Assembly (NCBI RefSeq): GCF_033097365.1
Contig: NZ_AP028461.1
Coordinates: 124,001 to 188,000 of the forward strand
Direction: 5' to 3'
DNA length: 64,000 nt
Source of the DNA: Actinoplanes sichuanensis
GTDB lineage: Bacteria; Actinomycetota; Actinomycetes; Mycobacteriales; Micromonosporaceae
Positions 28,359 through 37,708 of the stretch are shown in pieces. Under the pieces are notes generated by a model. It ran no database searches, was not told the DNA's origin, and was given only the letters and a program-made list of their open reading frames with translations. Position 1 is the first letter of the stretch. The number at the start of each line of letters is the position of its first letter. A program made the position numbers and the translations under genes.

Positions 28359-29584
28359 CAGCGGACCAGCTCCTCGGGTGCGTAGCGGGCCGCAGCGGCC
28401 AGCAGCAGCAACGTGCCGTCCAGGGCGTCGCCGCGTGCGCCGCGGACGTCGACGGCACGCTCGGCCACGCTCGCCGGGATGTCCTGTGCCGGTTCGGTGT
28501 CGGCGACCGTCGCCGCCGACCGGGTCATCAGGCCCATGCTGACCAGCAACCCGACGACCGCCTCCTGCAGCACGGCCGGGTCCTGCACGTACTGGGCGGC
28601 CCACCGGCGGGCATGACGCCCGGCGAGTTCGGCGACGACCTCATCGAGCATCGCCGTCGGCACCGGCACCCCCACCACCAGCGATCCGGGCTCCGGCCGC
28701 AGCCGGACGACCAGCTCACCGATCGTCAGCAGCGCGGCCTGCGCCACCGTGCCGCTGCCGGGGAACGTCACGTCGGTGAGCGTCTCGTCCGGGTCCAGCA
28801 GGGCCACCCCCTCGGCCCGCAACTCGGCCTGCAGACCGGCATAGTCCAGGTAGGACTGCTCGTCACGGCGCTGCTCCCGACGCAACCACACCCGGTCGGC
28901 GGCGGTCAGCTCGTCCACGTACACCACCGGCTCCTCGATCAGTCGCCGCCGCACCCGGTGCCGGGAACCGCCCGGCCCGGCGTCGGCGGCCTGCACCACG
29001 AAATCCTCCGGCGTCGCGGCCCGGCCCGGGGCGGTGGCCAACAGGTGCGCCACGACGTCCCGGTCGACGTTCAGCAGCGCCTCGGCCTGATCGTCGTCGG
29101 CGTAACCGGCCACCGAACCCTGCTCCTCGCGCAGCCCGGACCATGCCACCATCTGCCGTAGCGCCGCGCCGAGAGCACGCCGTTCGGCCGGGCGCTGGGC
29201 GTCGCCGAGTTCGATGCCGGCCTCGACCGCGGCGGCCCGGATGTCGGCGACCAGTTGGGAGAGCAGCACCTGTTCCGGGGCGGTCAACAGGACCGCGGTG
29301 GTCAGGGTCAGGTAGGCGTACATCCGTGGGGTGAACGGGCCGGACGGGCGCTGCAGCGGCCGTCCGCGTCCCGGGCCGGGGCCCGGTTTGAACAGCCGCG
29401 CGAAGCCCGCCTCCACCACCAGGCGGTAGCCGAGGAAGTTGCCGAACCAGGTTCGCAGCCATTCGGCGTGCCTCCTCACCAGGGCGAACTCGTCGGCGTC
29501 GGGCAGCAGCAGCGGGGCCGCCAGCAGTGCCCGGATGGCCCGGCGCCGTTCGGCCTCCAGCGCGATGTCGTGGTCGTCAGCCAT
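28358..29584 (-). CDS. jetB: Wadjet type II JetB, MukE-like subunit (TIGR02678-like)
   Basis: The product is 408 residues: a winged-helix, kite-type protein (EAERRRAIRALLAAPLLLPDADEFALVRRHAEWLRTWF at the N-terminus) that joins the kleisin to the SMC. Position between jetA and jetC and its size fit the TIGR02678 family. The start lies in a tandem 31-bp duplication, so an identical ATGGCTGAC occurs 31 bp upstream in another frame; only the 29584 start reads through the gene. Stop and jetC start overlap (TGATG). Confidence 0.88.
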   Translation of the reverse strand: MADDHDIALEAERRRAIRALLAAPLLLPDADEFALVRRHAEWLRTWFGNFLGYRLVVEAGFARLFKPGPGPGRGRPLQRPSGPFTPRMYAYLTLTTAVLLTAPEQVLLSQLVADIRAAAVEAGIELGDAQRPAERRALGAALRQMVAWSGLREEQGSVAGYADDDQAEALLNVDRDVVAHLLATAPGRAATPEDFVVQAADAGPGGSRHRVRRRLIEEPVVYVDELTAADRVWLRREQRRDEQSYLDYAGLQAELRAEGVALLDPDETLTDVTFPGSGTVAQAALLTIGELVVRLRPEPGSLVVGVPVPTAMLDEVVAELAGRHARRWAAQYVQDPAVLQEAVVGLLVSMGLMTRSAATVADTEPAQDIPASVAERAVDVRGARGDALDGTLLLLAAAARYAPEELVR

Positions 29585-29648
29585 CGGCCGGCTCGCTTTT
29601 GCAGCCGTCAGCCATCGGCCGGCTCGTTTTGTAGCCGTCAGTCATCGG
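29576..29648 (-). repeat. 31-bp tandem duplication across the jetA/jetB junction
   Basis: Two nearly identical copies begin at 29576 and 29607, with a third, partial one from 29637. The duplication creates a second ATGGCTGAC 31 bp before the true jetB start. From it a 12-codon frame (MADGCKSEPADG) would end at a TGA overlapping the real start codon, so it could couple jetB translation to an upstream leader. Confidence 0.75.
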
Positions 29649-31140
29649 CTTGCTCCAGGCGGGTGATCGTGATGCCGAGGTCGCGGGCGGTGAAGTCGCC
29701 GGTCGCCGAACGCACCGTCGTCTCCCGGCCCGGTTTGCCGATCAGTTCGCAGCGCACCCCGAGATCGAGGTTCGAGGTGACCGCGGTGCCGAGCGCCGGA
29801 TCGCCGGAACCGAGCGCCTGCGCCATCAACTCCAGCAGCAGCTGGATCGCCGGTTCGGACAGTCGCACCGCACTCAGGTCGGTCGCCGCGGACAGCAGTT
29901 CGGCTGCCGCCGCGGCCCGGGCCGCCTGCACGGCCGCGGCCCGCTCGATAAGTGCCCGCTGCTGGGCGCTGCGGTCCGCGACCCCGGAGACCCGGCCGCG
30001 AGCCGCCCGGACACCCCGTTCCCGCAACGAGACCGGCACCTCGACGGCGGGTTCCGGCCACCAGCTCGTCGTCGCCGGGACCACCAGCTGCGCGTCGGCG
30101 GCGAGACCGAGATGCCGGGCCGGATACAGGCCGTACGCGGCGGTGAACAGATCGGCGGCGGTGTCCTCGTCGGCCGCGTCCAGCCAGGCGGCCAGCCGCA
30201 ACAGCTCCCGCCGCCGGGACGTGCCCTGACCGCCGGACCGGATCATCCGTTTGGCGTTCGCCAACAGCGACTGCAGGGCCCGCATGGTGGCGTCGCGCAG
30301 CTGGGTGACCTCACTGCGCTGGCCGTCGACGTCACTGAACCACGCCCGCAACCCGACCCAGTCGGCGAGGTCGTGGCCCCGGCTGTGCTGCACCGTGACA
30401 CCGAGCCCGGCGGCCGCCCCGGCGAGTCCGCCCTCGCGCAGCACCGTCACCAGCGCCGGCAGGTGCGGCCACAGCCGGTCCAGGTGCCGTTCGATACGCG
30501 GGGACAGCAGCACGATCTCTTCGGTGATCGACTCGACGTAGTCCAGCAGCAGTTCCTTGAAACCGGTGTATTCGGCGCTGTCCAGGTCGTAGCGGGCCAG
30601 CACCTGGCCGAGGAAGGCGTAGAAGTCACGCACCGAATCACGGAACGTCCAGAACTGGGCGAACACCGTCGCGACGGTCTCCCGGGCGGTGCCCGCGTCG
30701 GCGCCGCCGGGCTGTTCGAGCCGGACGGCCAGGTCGTCGAGGCCCTGACTGATCAGGCCGAGCAGTTCCCGGCTGATCTCCCGGGCGGCGTCGGCGCTGG
30801 ACAGCACCTCGTCGGCCTGCCTTTGCACCCGCTCACCCAGCGCCGACAGCTGATAGCGCGACCGGGTGCGCTGGTACTCCTCGATGCTCTTCACCCGGAC
30901 GGTGTGCGAGCTCGGCAGCAGATTGCCCCAGCCGACGAGCCGGTTCAGCCGGGCCACCGCGACGTCGAGTGTGATGTCGTGGTTCTCGGTGGCCAGTTCC
31001 TCGACTACCTGCTGTGCGGACAGGTCGGTCATCAGCGAGGCGGTGAACAGGCGCATGATCGCCAGGTAGGAGGCCCGCTCGGGAACCGTCAGGTAGGTGT
31101 AGGCCTCAAGCCGGCCCAGATCCGACTCCGGCTCCTCCAC
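29638..31140 (-). CDS. jetA: Wadjet type II JetA, kleisin/MukF-like subunit (TIGR02677-like)
   Basis: The product is 500 residues from GTG at 31140. It has an N-terminal winged helix (LTVPERASYLAIMRLF), a long helical middle with coiled-coil segments, and a C-terminal winged-helix-like part, as expected of the kleisin that bridges the JetC heads. First gene of the operon, separated from jetB by 53 bp of repeats. There is no Shine-Dalgarno; a -10-like TATTCT 7 nt upstream suggests a leaderless mRNA. Confidence 0.87.
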   Translation of the reverse strand: MEEPESDLGRLEAYTYLTVPERASYLAIMRLFTASLMTDLSAQQVVEELATENHDITLDVAVARLNRLVGWGNLLPSSHTVRVKSIEEYQRTRSRYQLSALGERVQRQADEVLSSADAAREISRELLGLISQGLDDLAVRLEQPGGADAGTARETVATVFAQFWTFRDSVRDFYAFLGQVLARYDLDSAEYTGFKELLLDYVESITEEIVLLSPRIERHLDRLWPHLPALVTVLREGGLAGAAAGLGVTVQHSRGHDLADWVGLRAWFSDVDGQRSEVTQLRDATMRALQSLLANAKRMIRSGGQGTSRRRELLRLAAWLDAADEDTAADLFTAAYGLYPARHLGLAADAQLVVPATTSWWPEPAVEVPVSLRERGVRAARGRVSGVADRSAQQRALIERAAAVQAARAAAAAELLSAATDLSAVRLSEPAIQLLLELMAQALGSGDPALGTAVTSNLDLGVRCELIGKPGRETTVRSATGDFTARDLGITITRLEQADD

Positions 31141-31147
31141 GGGACCG

Positions 31148-31177
31148 AGAATAGGCGACGGCCGGCTGATCGGTCAG
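31148..31177 (-). promoter_or_regulatory. Predicted promoter of the Wadjet operon
   Basis: On the minus strand CTGACC (31172-31177), an 18-bp spacer and TATTCT (31148-31153) resemble a housekeeping sigma promoter. The -10 box ends 7 nt before the jetA GTG, consistent with leaderless initiation. Confidence 0.45.
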
Positions 31178-31358
31178 CGGGCGACCCGCCTTCCACGTTC
31201 GAGGCCATGCCGCGGCATGGCGCGCATATCGACAGTTTTGCAATCGTCTATTGCCTGCGTGGAATTCGCGGGTCTACTCTCCCGACTGCAAGATCACGGG
31301 GACTTGCATTTCATCAACGGCCGTCATCGATGCGGGCCGTTGTCGGGGGGTATGAGTC

Positions 31359-34300
31359 ATGGCGCCACGCGTCGTGCGATCTTTCGGGCTGTCCAAACGC
31401 CGCACCACCATCCGAACCCTGGTCGTCAGCACCGTCATCACGGTGCTGGCCTCGCTCGCTCACGGCTTCCCGGCGCACGCCGCACCGGACTGGAACCTCG
31501 GTAACACCGGGGCGTCCCAGATCGCCGACCTCAACGCGCAGGCCACCGGCCTGATCCGCAACGACGGTCTCGGCAAGTGCCTGGACGACATGAACGGCAA
31601 CACCGCCAACGGTGCTCCGATCGTGTCCACCGCGTGTTCCGGCGCGGCCACCCAGAACTGGACCTACCAGCGCGAGACCGACCTCTGGGACGACGGCACC
31701 ATCCGCTCGGCCGCCGCGCCCAGCAAGTGCCTGACCGTCACCAGCACCAACGGCGGCGCCGCCCAGTCGATCGCGATCGGCGGCACCCTGCAGATGATGC
31801 TGACCGAAGGCGGTCAGGTCTTCGCCAAGACCGGCGCCGTCGGCCTGGGCGGCTGGACGAAGGAGACCGACTACAACGTCTCCGACATCGCCGCCGGCTC
31901 GGACGGCACCCAGATGATCGCCCACAACGGCATCTACGCGCGCAGCAACGTCGGCGCCGACGGCTGGGTGTACGAGGGCGGCGGCTGGGTCGAGGACATC
32001 GCCACCAACGGTGGCGTCCAGATGTACCTCTCCTCCTCCGACAAGATCGTCTACGCGCGGCAGGGCATCGGCGACTCCTCCGGCTGGGTGACCGAGAGCG
32101 CCGCCGGGGTGAAGGCCATCGCGGTCGGCTCGGACGGCACCCAGATGATCATCGGCAGCGACGGCGCCGTCTACGCCCGCAACAGCATCGGCCCGGCGAG
32201 CGGCTGGGTGAAGGAACTCGCCCCGGGCGCGAAGGCGATCGCCACCAACGGCGGCGTGCAGATGCTGATCGGCAGCGACGGCTACGTCTACGCCAAGACC
32301 GGCATCGGCATGGGCGGCTGGATCAAGGAATCCACCATCACCGCCGCCGACCCGAACTTCGACACCGCCATCGCCGCCGGTTCGGACGGCACCCAGGTGA
32401 TGCGCGGTTCGGACGGTTTCGTCTACGCCAAGAAGGGCGTGGCCGCGGGCGGCTGGACCAAGGAGGTGTCGGCGCCCTCGTCCCCGGGCTTCGGAGACTC
32501 GCTGTCGGCCGGTGCCGGTGGCCTGCACGCCGTGGTCGGCGGCACCGGCCTGGTGCTGGCCCGGACCGGGCTCGGTACCGCGTTCACCACCGAGACCGAC
32601 CTGGCGAGCGAGAAGGACAGCGCCCGGCCGGTCCAGATGTACGACTGCCACGACTGGGACAGCCAGCACTGGATCTTCGAGTACCACCGCAACGGCGGTA
32701 TCCAGCTCAACAACCAGGCCGCCAACCGCTGCCTGGACACCCCGAGTTCGTCGACGGCCAACAACGTGGCCCTGTGGATCTACACGTGCAACGGCTCGGA
32801 CGCGCAGCGGTTCCTCCCGCCGACCCGGCCGCAGGCACCGAGCGGGCCGATCACCAACACGGTGATGAGCAAGTGCGCGATCCCGGCGTCGACCACCGCG
32901 GTTCCGGCCGCCGCCACCGCGGTCGTGCTCTACACCTGCAACGTCGGCTACTCCACCGGCCCGCTGCTGCCGTGGCTGCTCAACACCGACGGCACGCTGA
33001 CCGCCGGCGGCATGTGCCTGGGGCTCAACGGCGGCGAGACGGCGGTCGCCGACAAGACGCTCACCGTGGTGGCCAAGTGCGCGGGCACCCTGGATCAGCA
33101 GTGGGTGGTCGGCTGGGACACCGCCGGCCGGGCACGTCTGGTCAACCCGAACTCGGGGCGCTGCCTGGACGTGCCGAACTCGACCACGGTCAACGGCACC
33201 CAACTGTGGATCTACACCTGTAACAACACCGGCGCCCAGGTGTGGAACGTGCCGCACGCGACGCGTACCTTCGTCGGCCCGGTCACCGCGACCCCGGCGG
33301 TCCTTCCGTCGGGTACCGCGTCCGACTGGGAGCGGCAGCGGGCCATGGACGAGGCCGAGTGGGCCCGGGACACCCGCGCCCACCTGGCCCTGGTCCTGCA
33401 CGCCGGCGGCAGCAACGTCCGCCAGGCCGCCGCGCAGCAACTGGCCGGCCCGGACACCGCGCTGAAGACGCCCTGGCACTCCTGGGTCGACGGCACCTGG
33501 CTGGACGGCTGGTACAACGGCACCAGCGTGCCGCTGAACGCCGACATCGCCGCCGCGAAGACCGCCGACCAGGCCCGCGCCCAGCGGGAGGCGGGCCGCC
33601 GGGACAACTTCAGCGGCTACCTGATGTCCGGCTACGGATCGGTGCCGGACTACGACACCGACGTCACCGACTTCATGTCGGCCGACGCCACCCGCCGGAT
33701 GACCTCCAGTGCCGTCTACGCCGACCTGACCATGCCGAAGGCCGAGGCCGCGGCCCAGGCCAAGGTCCGCGAGATCGCCGCCGCCCACGCCGCCGCCGTC
33801 CCGGCCGACGCGTGGAAGTGGAACATGTACTCCCGGCAGGCCATCGAGGGCTCCGCCGACGAGGTGCGCCGGTTCATCCAGTACGACGGCTGGCCGACCG
33901 TGGCACCGCAGCCGGGCACCACGGAGTTCCGGGTCGAGGTCGAGTCGCTCAAGACACGCTGGGCGCAGGGCGACCCGACCAACCCGATCGACCCCGACGA
34001 AGTGCTGATCGACGTCGAGGAGACCGCCTGGGCCGAGTGGCAGGCCGAGCTCAACGCGCAGGCCCAGCCCCGCGCCGACATCATCGCCGCCGAGATGCAG
34101 GCCCTGGAGACGCTGCGGGCCAGTGCCGAGACGATGCACGACGGCCTGGGGTACGCCTGGACCGCCCGCGGCATCCTCTGGGCGCAGGACCAGAAGACGA
34201 AGTTCCCGTCCGACTGGTCCACCGTCGACATGACGGCCGCCCCGAGGAACCTGAACCTGATCAAGGCGAAGGTCGCCGGACTGGCCGAGGCCGCGAAGAA

Positions 34301-37300
34301 CTCGGCCACGGTCGCGCAGGACGCCGCGAACAAGGCGGTCGCCGCCCGGGACCGGGCCTACGCCACCGCAGTCGCCGCCGGGTTCCCGGTCGGCCGGGGC
34401 CTGACCTACGCACAGCAGTCGGCGCAGATCGCGCTGGCCGCTGCCGCGTCGGCGCAGGCCACCTCGAACGCGATGCAGACCGTGGTCGCGGCCACCAACG
34501 CCACCCTGGCCAACTCGGCGACCCTGCTGGCGAACGCCGGTGCCCAGGCGCACGCGGCCCGGGCCCTGTTCCTGCGCCAGTCCGCACAGGACAGTGCCGC
34601 CCGTGCGGCCCGGCTGGCGACGCAGGCCCAGGAGCAGGCGACCGCGGCGGCCAGCGCCGCCGCGAAGGTCGCCGCCGACAAGGCGAAGATCGCCACCGTC
34701 GAGGCCAACGCCAAGGCGGCACTGGCCCGGGCCGAGGCGGCCGCCGACGACGCGGCCCGGCAGCAGCAGATCGCCGCCAAGGCCAAGGCCACCGCCGAAG
34801 CCGAACGGCAGAAGGCGGCCGCCGCGAACGCGACCGCACAGCAGCAGGCCGCGATCGCCGAGTCGAAGAAGAACGAGGCCCAGGCCGCGGCCGGACGGGC
34901 GGACGCCGACGAGGCCACCGCACTGCGCGCCGAAGCCGACGCCGCCGCGGCCGAATCCCGCGCGTACGCCGCCCGAAAGACCCTCGACCAGAAGATGGCC
35001 GAGGCGGCGGTGGCCGACGCGAAGGCGGCGGCCGCGCAGGGTTCGGCGGGCGCCGACGCCGCCGAGGCGGAGGCCCGGATCGCCCGGTCGGCCGCCAACG
35101 CCGCCGGTGTCGCCGCCGACAACGCCAACCAGGCGGCCCGCGCCGCCGAGGGCGCGGCCGCACGGGCCCGGACCGCGGCGACCGTCGCCCGGGCCGCCGC
35201 CGACCGGGCCGCGGCCGACGTCCGCAAGGCGGAGACCGCGGTCAAGCAGACCCGGGCCGCGTCGGTGAAGGGCCACGCCCTGGCCGCCGACGCGATCGCG
35301 AACGCCCGGGAGTCGGCGAACTTCGCCACCGCGGCCCGGCAGTCGGCCGCCGACGCCAAGCAGGAGGCGGCCAACGCCAGACAGGCCGCGATCGAGGCCA
35401 AGCAGGAGGCGGCCGGTGCGCTCGCCGACAGCGCGGTCGCGATCGGCCAGGCGGTGGCGACCGGCCAGGCCGCACAGGAGGCCGCCGCGGCGGCGCTCAA
35501 GGTGGCCGCACCCGCCGACGAGGCGATCGACCTGGCCGACCCGTGGGCGACCACCGACTCGGCGGCCGGCCTGGCGGTGCTCAGCTCCCAGGCGGCCAAG
35601 ACGATCGCCGAGGCCCAGGCCAACGTCTCCGCAGCTCAGGCCGCTGCGGCGTCGACGCTGGCGGCGGCCGCGGTGGACGCCGCGAACCGGGCCGCCGGGG
35701 ACGCGAAGCTGACCGCGCAGGCGGCGGCGGACGCGGCGGTGTCGGCGTCGAAGGCGGCCGCGTCGGCCGCGGCGGCGACCAGGTCGGCGGCGCAGGCCGC
35801 GGCCGACGCCAAGGCGACCCAGCAGGCGTCGGCCCGGATCGACGAGATGGACGCCAAGGCACAGGCCGCTCTGGAGCGGGCCCGGAATTCGGCGGCGGCC
35901 GCGGACGCCGACGCGTCGTCGGCGGAGGCGTCGGCCGACGACGCCGAACGGGATGCCGCCGCGGCCCGGGAGGCGGCCGACGACGCCGACTCCGACGCCG
36001 AACTGGCCGACCAGTACGCGAACGAGGCGGAGATCTCGGCCGCGTCGGCCCGGGAGGCCGCCGACAACGCCCAGGCGTCGGCGGACGCGGCGCAGGCGTC
36101 GCTGAACGCCATCGAACAGGCGCTGGCGAGTAATCCGCAGCAGACCGGCCAGGTCACCAACGGCGGCGACGCGGTCGCGACGGCACTCGACAACATCTAC
36201 ATGGTCCCGATCCAGACCGGCTACAGCTTCAACCCGACCAGCGACTGCGTCGGGACCGGTGGGTGCGACGTGACCGGGATCTACCGGTCCCAGGGCTACT
36301 ACGTCTACCTGCTGGCCAGCTGTGTCACGCCGAGCGCCGACCCGAACGTCTGCGTCAACACCGGCAGCGGGCCGCAGGTCCAGCTCGACGAGCTGATGAC
36401 CGAACCGTTCGACGTCTCCACCGAGGCCACGATCCACGTGACCCAGCAGCAGATGCTCGAATCCACGCTGCGCGCTCTGCCGGGCATCCTGTTCGGCGAG
36501 TTCATCGGCTGCTACAAGAAGCTCACCCCGGGCGACGACGGTGGCAGCTGGCTCGACTGCGGGTTCGTGGTCGCCGAGATCGTCCTGCCGTTCGCGCTCA
36601 AGGGCATCGCGCTCGCGGTCAAGGAACTGCGGATCGCGATGGTGGCGTACAACGTCGCCGGCATCGACGCGGCGATCGGCGCGCTGAAGGTCACCTCGAT
36701 CAACGCGCGGACGTTCCTGAAACTCAAGCAGGCCGCGATGGCGGCCCGGGCCAAGGCGATCTTCAACGGCTGGGGCTCCTGCCTCACCGGCCACAGTTTC
36801 GCGGCCGGCACCGGCGTGCTGATGGCCGACGGCAGCGTCCAGGCGATCGAGGACGTCCGGGCCGGCGACCTGGTCCGCAACGCCGAGCCGGGCGGTACGG
36901 TCCAGACCCACCGGGTCACCGAGGTCCACGTCACCGCGACCGACACCGAGTTCACCGAACTGACGGTGACCGGCACCGACGGCCGCCGGGCGGTCCTCAC
37001 CGGCACCCAGAACCACCCGTTCTACAGCCTGAACCGCCAGGCGTTCGTGGACGCGGGTCACCTGACGCCCGGCGACCTGCTGCGCACCGACGGGGCCGAA
37101 CCGGTCACCGTGGTGTCGGTCCGCAACCACACCGGCGCGATGACCACCTACGACCTGTCGATCGAGGGCGTGCACACGTACTTCGTCGTCGACGGCGGGT
37201 TGCGTGTGCTGGTGCACAACACCTGCCCGGTGATCCAGGGGGTGCAGCGGGTCCTCGGTCTGCGGTCCGGGTCGTGGGACCACATCACCGGCACGGACGG

Positions 37301-37667
37301 GCTGAAGATCGAGGACGCGCTCGGCGGCAACCTCTACCCCGGCCACCCGTTCATCGACGCCTATGACGCGGCGTCCCGGACCGGTACCAGCATCAAGACC
37401 GTCGACTGGCGCTACGAGAGCGCCAACACGGCGGGCAGGTTCAAGTCCAAGATCAAAGCGAAGATCAACGACTTGAACGACGGCCGGCAGTTCGACGACG
37501 GCTGGCGCAATTCGAAGGACAAGAAACGAGCCGACGTCGACAACTGGGTGCTGCGCGTCGCGTACCCGACCAACCCGCCGCCGGGCTTCATGGAGAAGGC
37601 GCTGGAACTGGTCGAGTACGCCAAGGCCAGGAACATCCAGCTCTACCTGCACCCGATCGACGGCTGA
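31359..37667 (+). CDS. Giant secreted polymorphic toxin: ricin-B, tectonin-like repeats, coiled coil, HINT, C-terminal nuclease-like toxin
   Basis: The product is 2102 residues. A signal peptide (about residues 1-42) is followed by a ricin-B-like segment, tectonin-like repeats (about 130-420; recurring GSDGTQM(I/V)...VYAR/K and GGW), and two more ricin-B segments (about 425-490 and 500-635; GRCLDVPNSTTVNG). An ALF-type helical region comes next (HAGGSNVRQAAAQQLAGPDTA), then a ~550-residue alanine-rich coiled coil. A HINT domain runs from about 1807 (CLTGHSFAAGTGVLMADGS) to the autocleavage site VHN (about 1953). The last ~148 residues are the exported toxin; SIKTVDW within a compact alpha/beta domain suggests a restriction-endonuclease-like fold, which is an inference. 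Such proteins act in competition between bacteria. No same-strand immunity gene follows. Confidence 0.85.
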   Translation: MAPRVVRSFGLSKRRTTIRTLVVSTVITVLASLAHGFPAHAAPDWNLGNTGASQIADLNAQATGLIRNDGLGKCLDDMNGNTANGAPIVSTACSGAATQNWTYQRETDLWDDGTIRSAAAPSKCLTVTSTNGGAAQSIAIGGTLQMMLTEGGQVFAKTGAVGLGGWTKETDYNVSDIAAGSDGTQMIAHNGIYARSNVGADGWVYEGGGWVEDIATNGGVQMYLSSSDKIVYARQGIGDSSGWVTESAAGVKAIAVGSDGTQMIIGSDGAVYARNSIGPASGWVKELAPGAKAIATNGGVQMLIGSDGYVYAKTGIGMGGWIKESTITAADPNFDTAIAAGSDGTQVMRGSDGFVYAKKGVAAGGWTKEVSAPSSPGFGDSLSAGAGGLHAVVGGTGLVLARTGLGTAFTTETDLASEKDSARPVQMYDCHDWDSQHWIFEYHRNGGIQLNNQAANRCLDTPSSSTANNVALWIYTCNGSDAQRFLPPTRPQAPSGPITNTVMSKCAIPASTTAVPAAATAVVLYTCNVGYSTGPLLPWLLNTDGTLTAGGMCLGLNGGETAVADKTLTVVAKCAGTLDQQWVVGWDTAGRARLVNPNSGRCLDVPNSTTVNGTQLWIYTCNNTGAQVWNVPHATRTFVGPVTATPAVLPSGTASDWERQRAMDEAEWARDTRAHLALVLHAGGSNVRQAAAQQLAGPDTALKTPWHSWVDGTWLDGWYNGTSVPLNADIAAAKTADQARAQREAGRRDNFSGYLMSGYGSVPDYDTDVTDFMSADATRRMTSSAVYADLTMPKAEAAAQAKVREIAAAHAAAVPADAWKWNMYSRQAIEGSADEVRRFIQYDGWPTVAPQPGTTEFRVEVESLKTRWAQGDPTNPIDPDEVLIDVEETAWAEWQAELNAQAQPRADIIAAEMQALETLRASAETMHDGLGYAWTARGILWAQDQKTKFPSDWSTVDMTAAPRNLNLIKAKVAGLAEAAKNSATVAQDAANKAVAARDRAYATAVAAGFPVGRGLTYAQQSAQIALAAAASAQATSNAMQTVVAATNATLANSATLLANAGAQAHAARALFLRQSAQDSAARAARLATQAQEQATAAASAAAKVAADKAKIATVEANAKAALARAEAAADDAARQQQIAAKAKATAEAERQKAAAANATAQQQAAIAESKKNEAQAAAGRADADEATALRAEADAAAAESRAYAARKTLDQKMAEAAVADAKAAAAQGSAGADAAEAEARIARSAANAAGVAADNANQAARAAEGAAARARTAATVARAAADRAAADVRKAETAVKQTRAASVKGHALAADAIANARESANFATAARQSAADAKQEAANARQAAIEAKQEAAGALADSAVAIGQAVATGQAAQEAAAAALKVAAPADEAIDLADPWATTDSAAGLAVLSSQAAKTIAEAQANVSAAQAAAASTLAAAAVDAANRAAGDAKLTAQAAADAAVSASKAAASAAAATRSAAQAAADAKATQQASARIDEMDAKAQAALERARNSAAAADADASSAEASADDAERDAAAAREAADDADSDAELADQYANEAEISAASAREAADNAQASADAAQASLNAIEQALASNPQQTGQVTNGGDAVATALDNIYMVPIQTGYSFNPTSDCVGTGGCDVTGIYRSQGYYVYLLASCVTPSADPNVCVNTGSGPQVQLDELMTEPFDVSTEATIHVTQQQMLESTLRALPGILFGEFIGCYKKLTPGDDGGSWLDCGFVVAEIVLPFALKGIALAVKELRIAMVAYNVAGIDAAIGALKVTSINARTFLKLKQAAMAARAKAIFNGWGSCLTGHSFAAGTGVLMADGSVQAIEDVRAGDLVRNAEPGGTVQTHRVTEVHVTATDTEFTELTVTGTDGRRAVLTGTQNHPFYSLNRQAFVDAGHLTPGDLLRTDGAEPVTVVSVRNHTGAMTTYDLSIEGVHTYFVVDGGLRVLVHNTCPVIQGVQRVLGLRSGSWDHITGTDGLKIEDALGGNLYPGHPFIDAYDAASRTGTSIKTVDWRYESANTAGRFKSKIKAKINDLNDGRQFDDGWRNSKDKKRADVDNWVLRVAYPTNPPPGFMEKALELVEYAKARNIQLYLHPIDG

Positions 37668-37671
37668 CCGG

Positions 37672-37706
37672 CCGGCGCCGCCCCTGAACCGTGGGGGCGG
37701 CGCCGG
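37672..37706. terminator. Bidirectional terminator hairpin
   Basis: A perfect 13-bp stem (37672-37684 and 37694-37706) with a 9-nt loop fills the gap between the toxin gene and the convergent hypothetical gene. Confidence 0.85.
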
Positions 37707-37708
37707 AC

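Noticed and set aside
26493..28385. A 630-codon plus-strand frame opposite jetC.
   Set aside because: Antisense shadow of a coiled-coil gene; no domain and no plausible ribosome-binding site.
28359..28604. An upstream in-frame extension of jetC.
   Set aside because: It lies inside jetB, is Arg/Gly-rich and has no SMC similarity; ATG at 28358 gives the expected N-terminus and overlaps the jetB stop.
32000..33250. The repeated units in the toxin as a CRISPR-like or noncoding array.
   Set aside because: Spacing is in codons and similarity is at the protein level (tectonin-like and ricin-B repeats); no constant-length spacers exist. No CRISPR array was found anywhere in the window.
31314..37652. 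A 2112-codon open frame on the minus strand opposite the polymorphic toxin.
   Set aside because: It mirrors the sense gene codon by codon, as expected in very GC-rich coding DNA. It is dominated by Arg, Gly and Val and shows no domain; the plus strand has signal peptide, ricin-B and HINT motifs.
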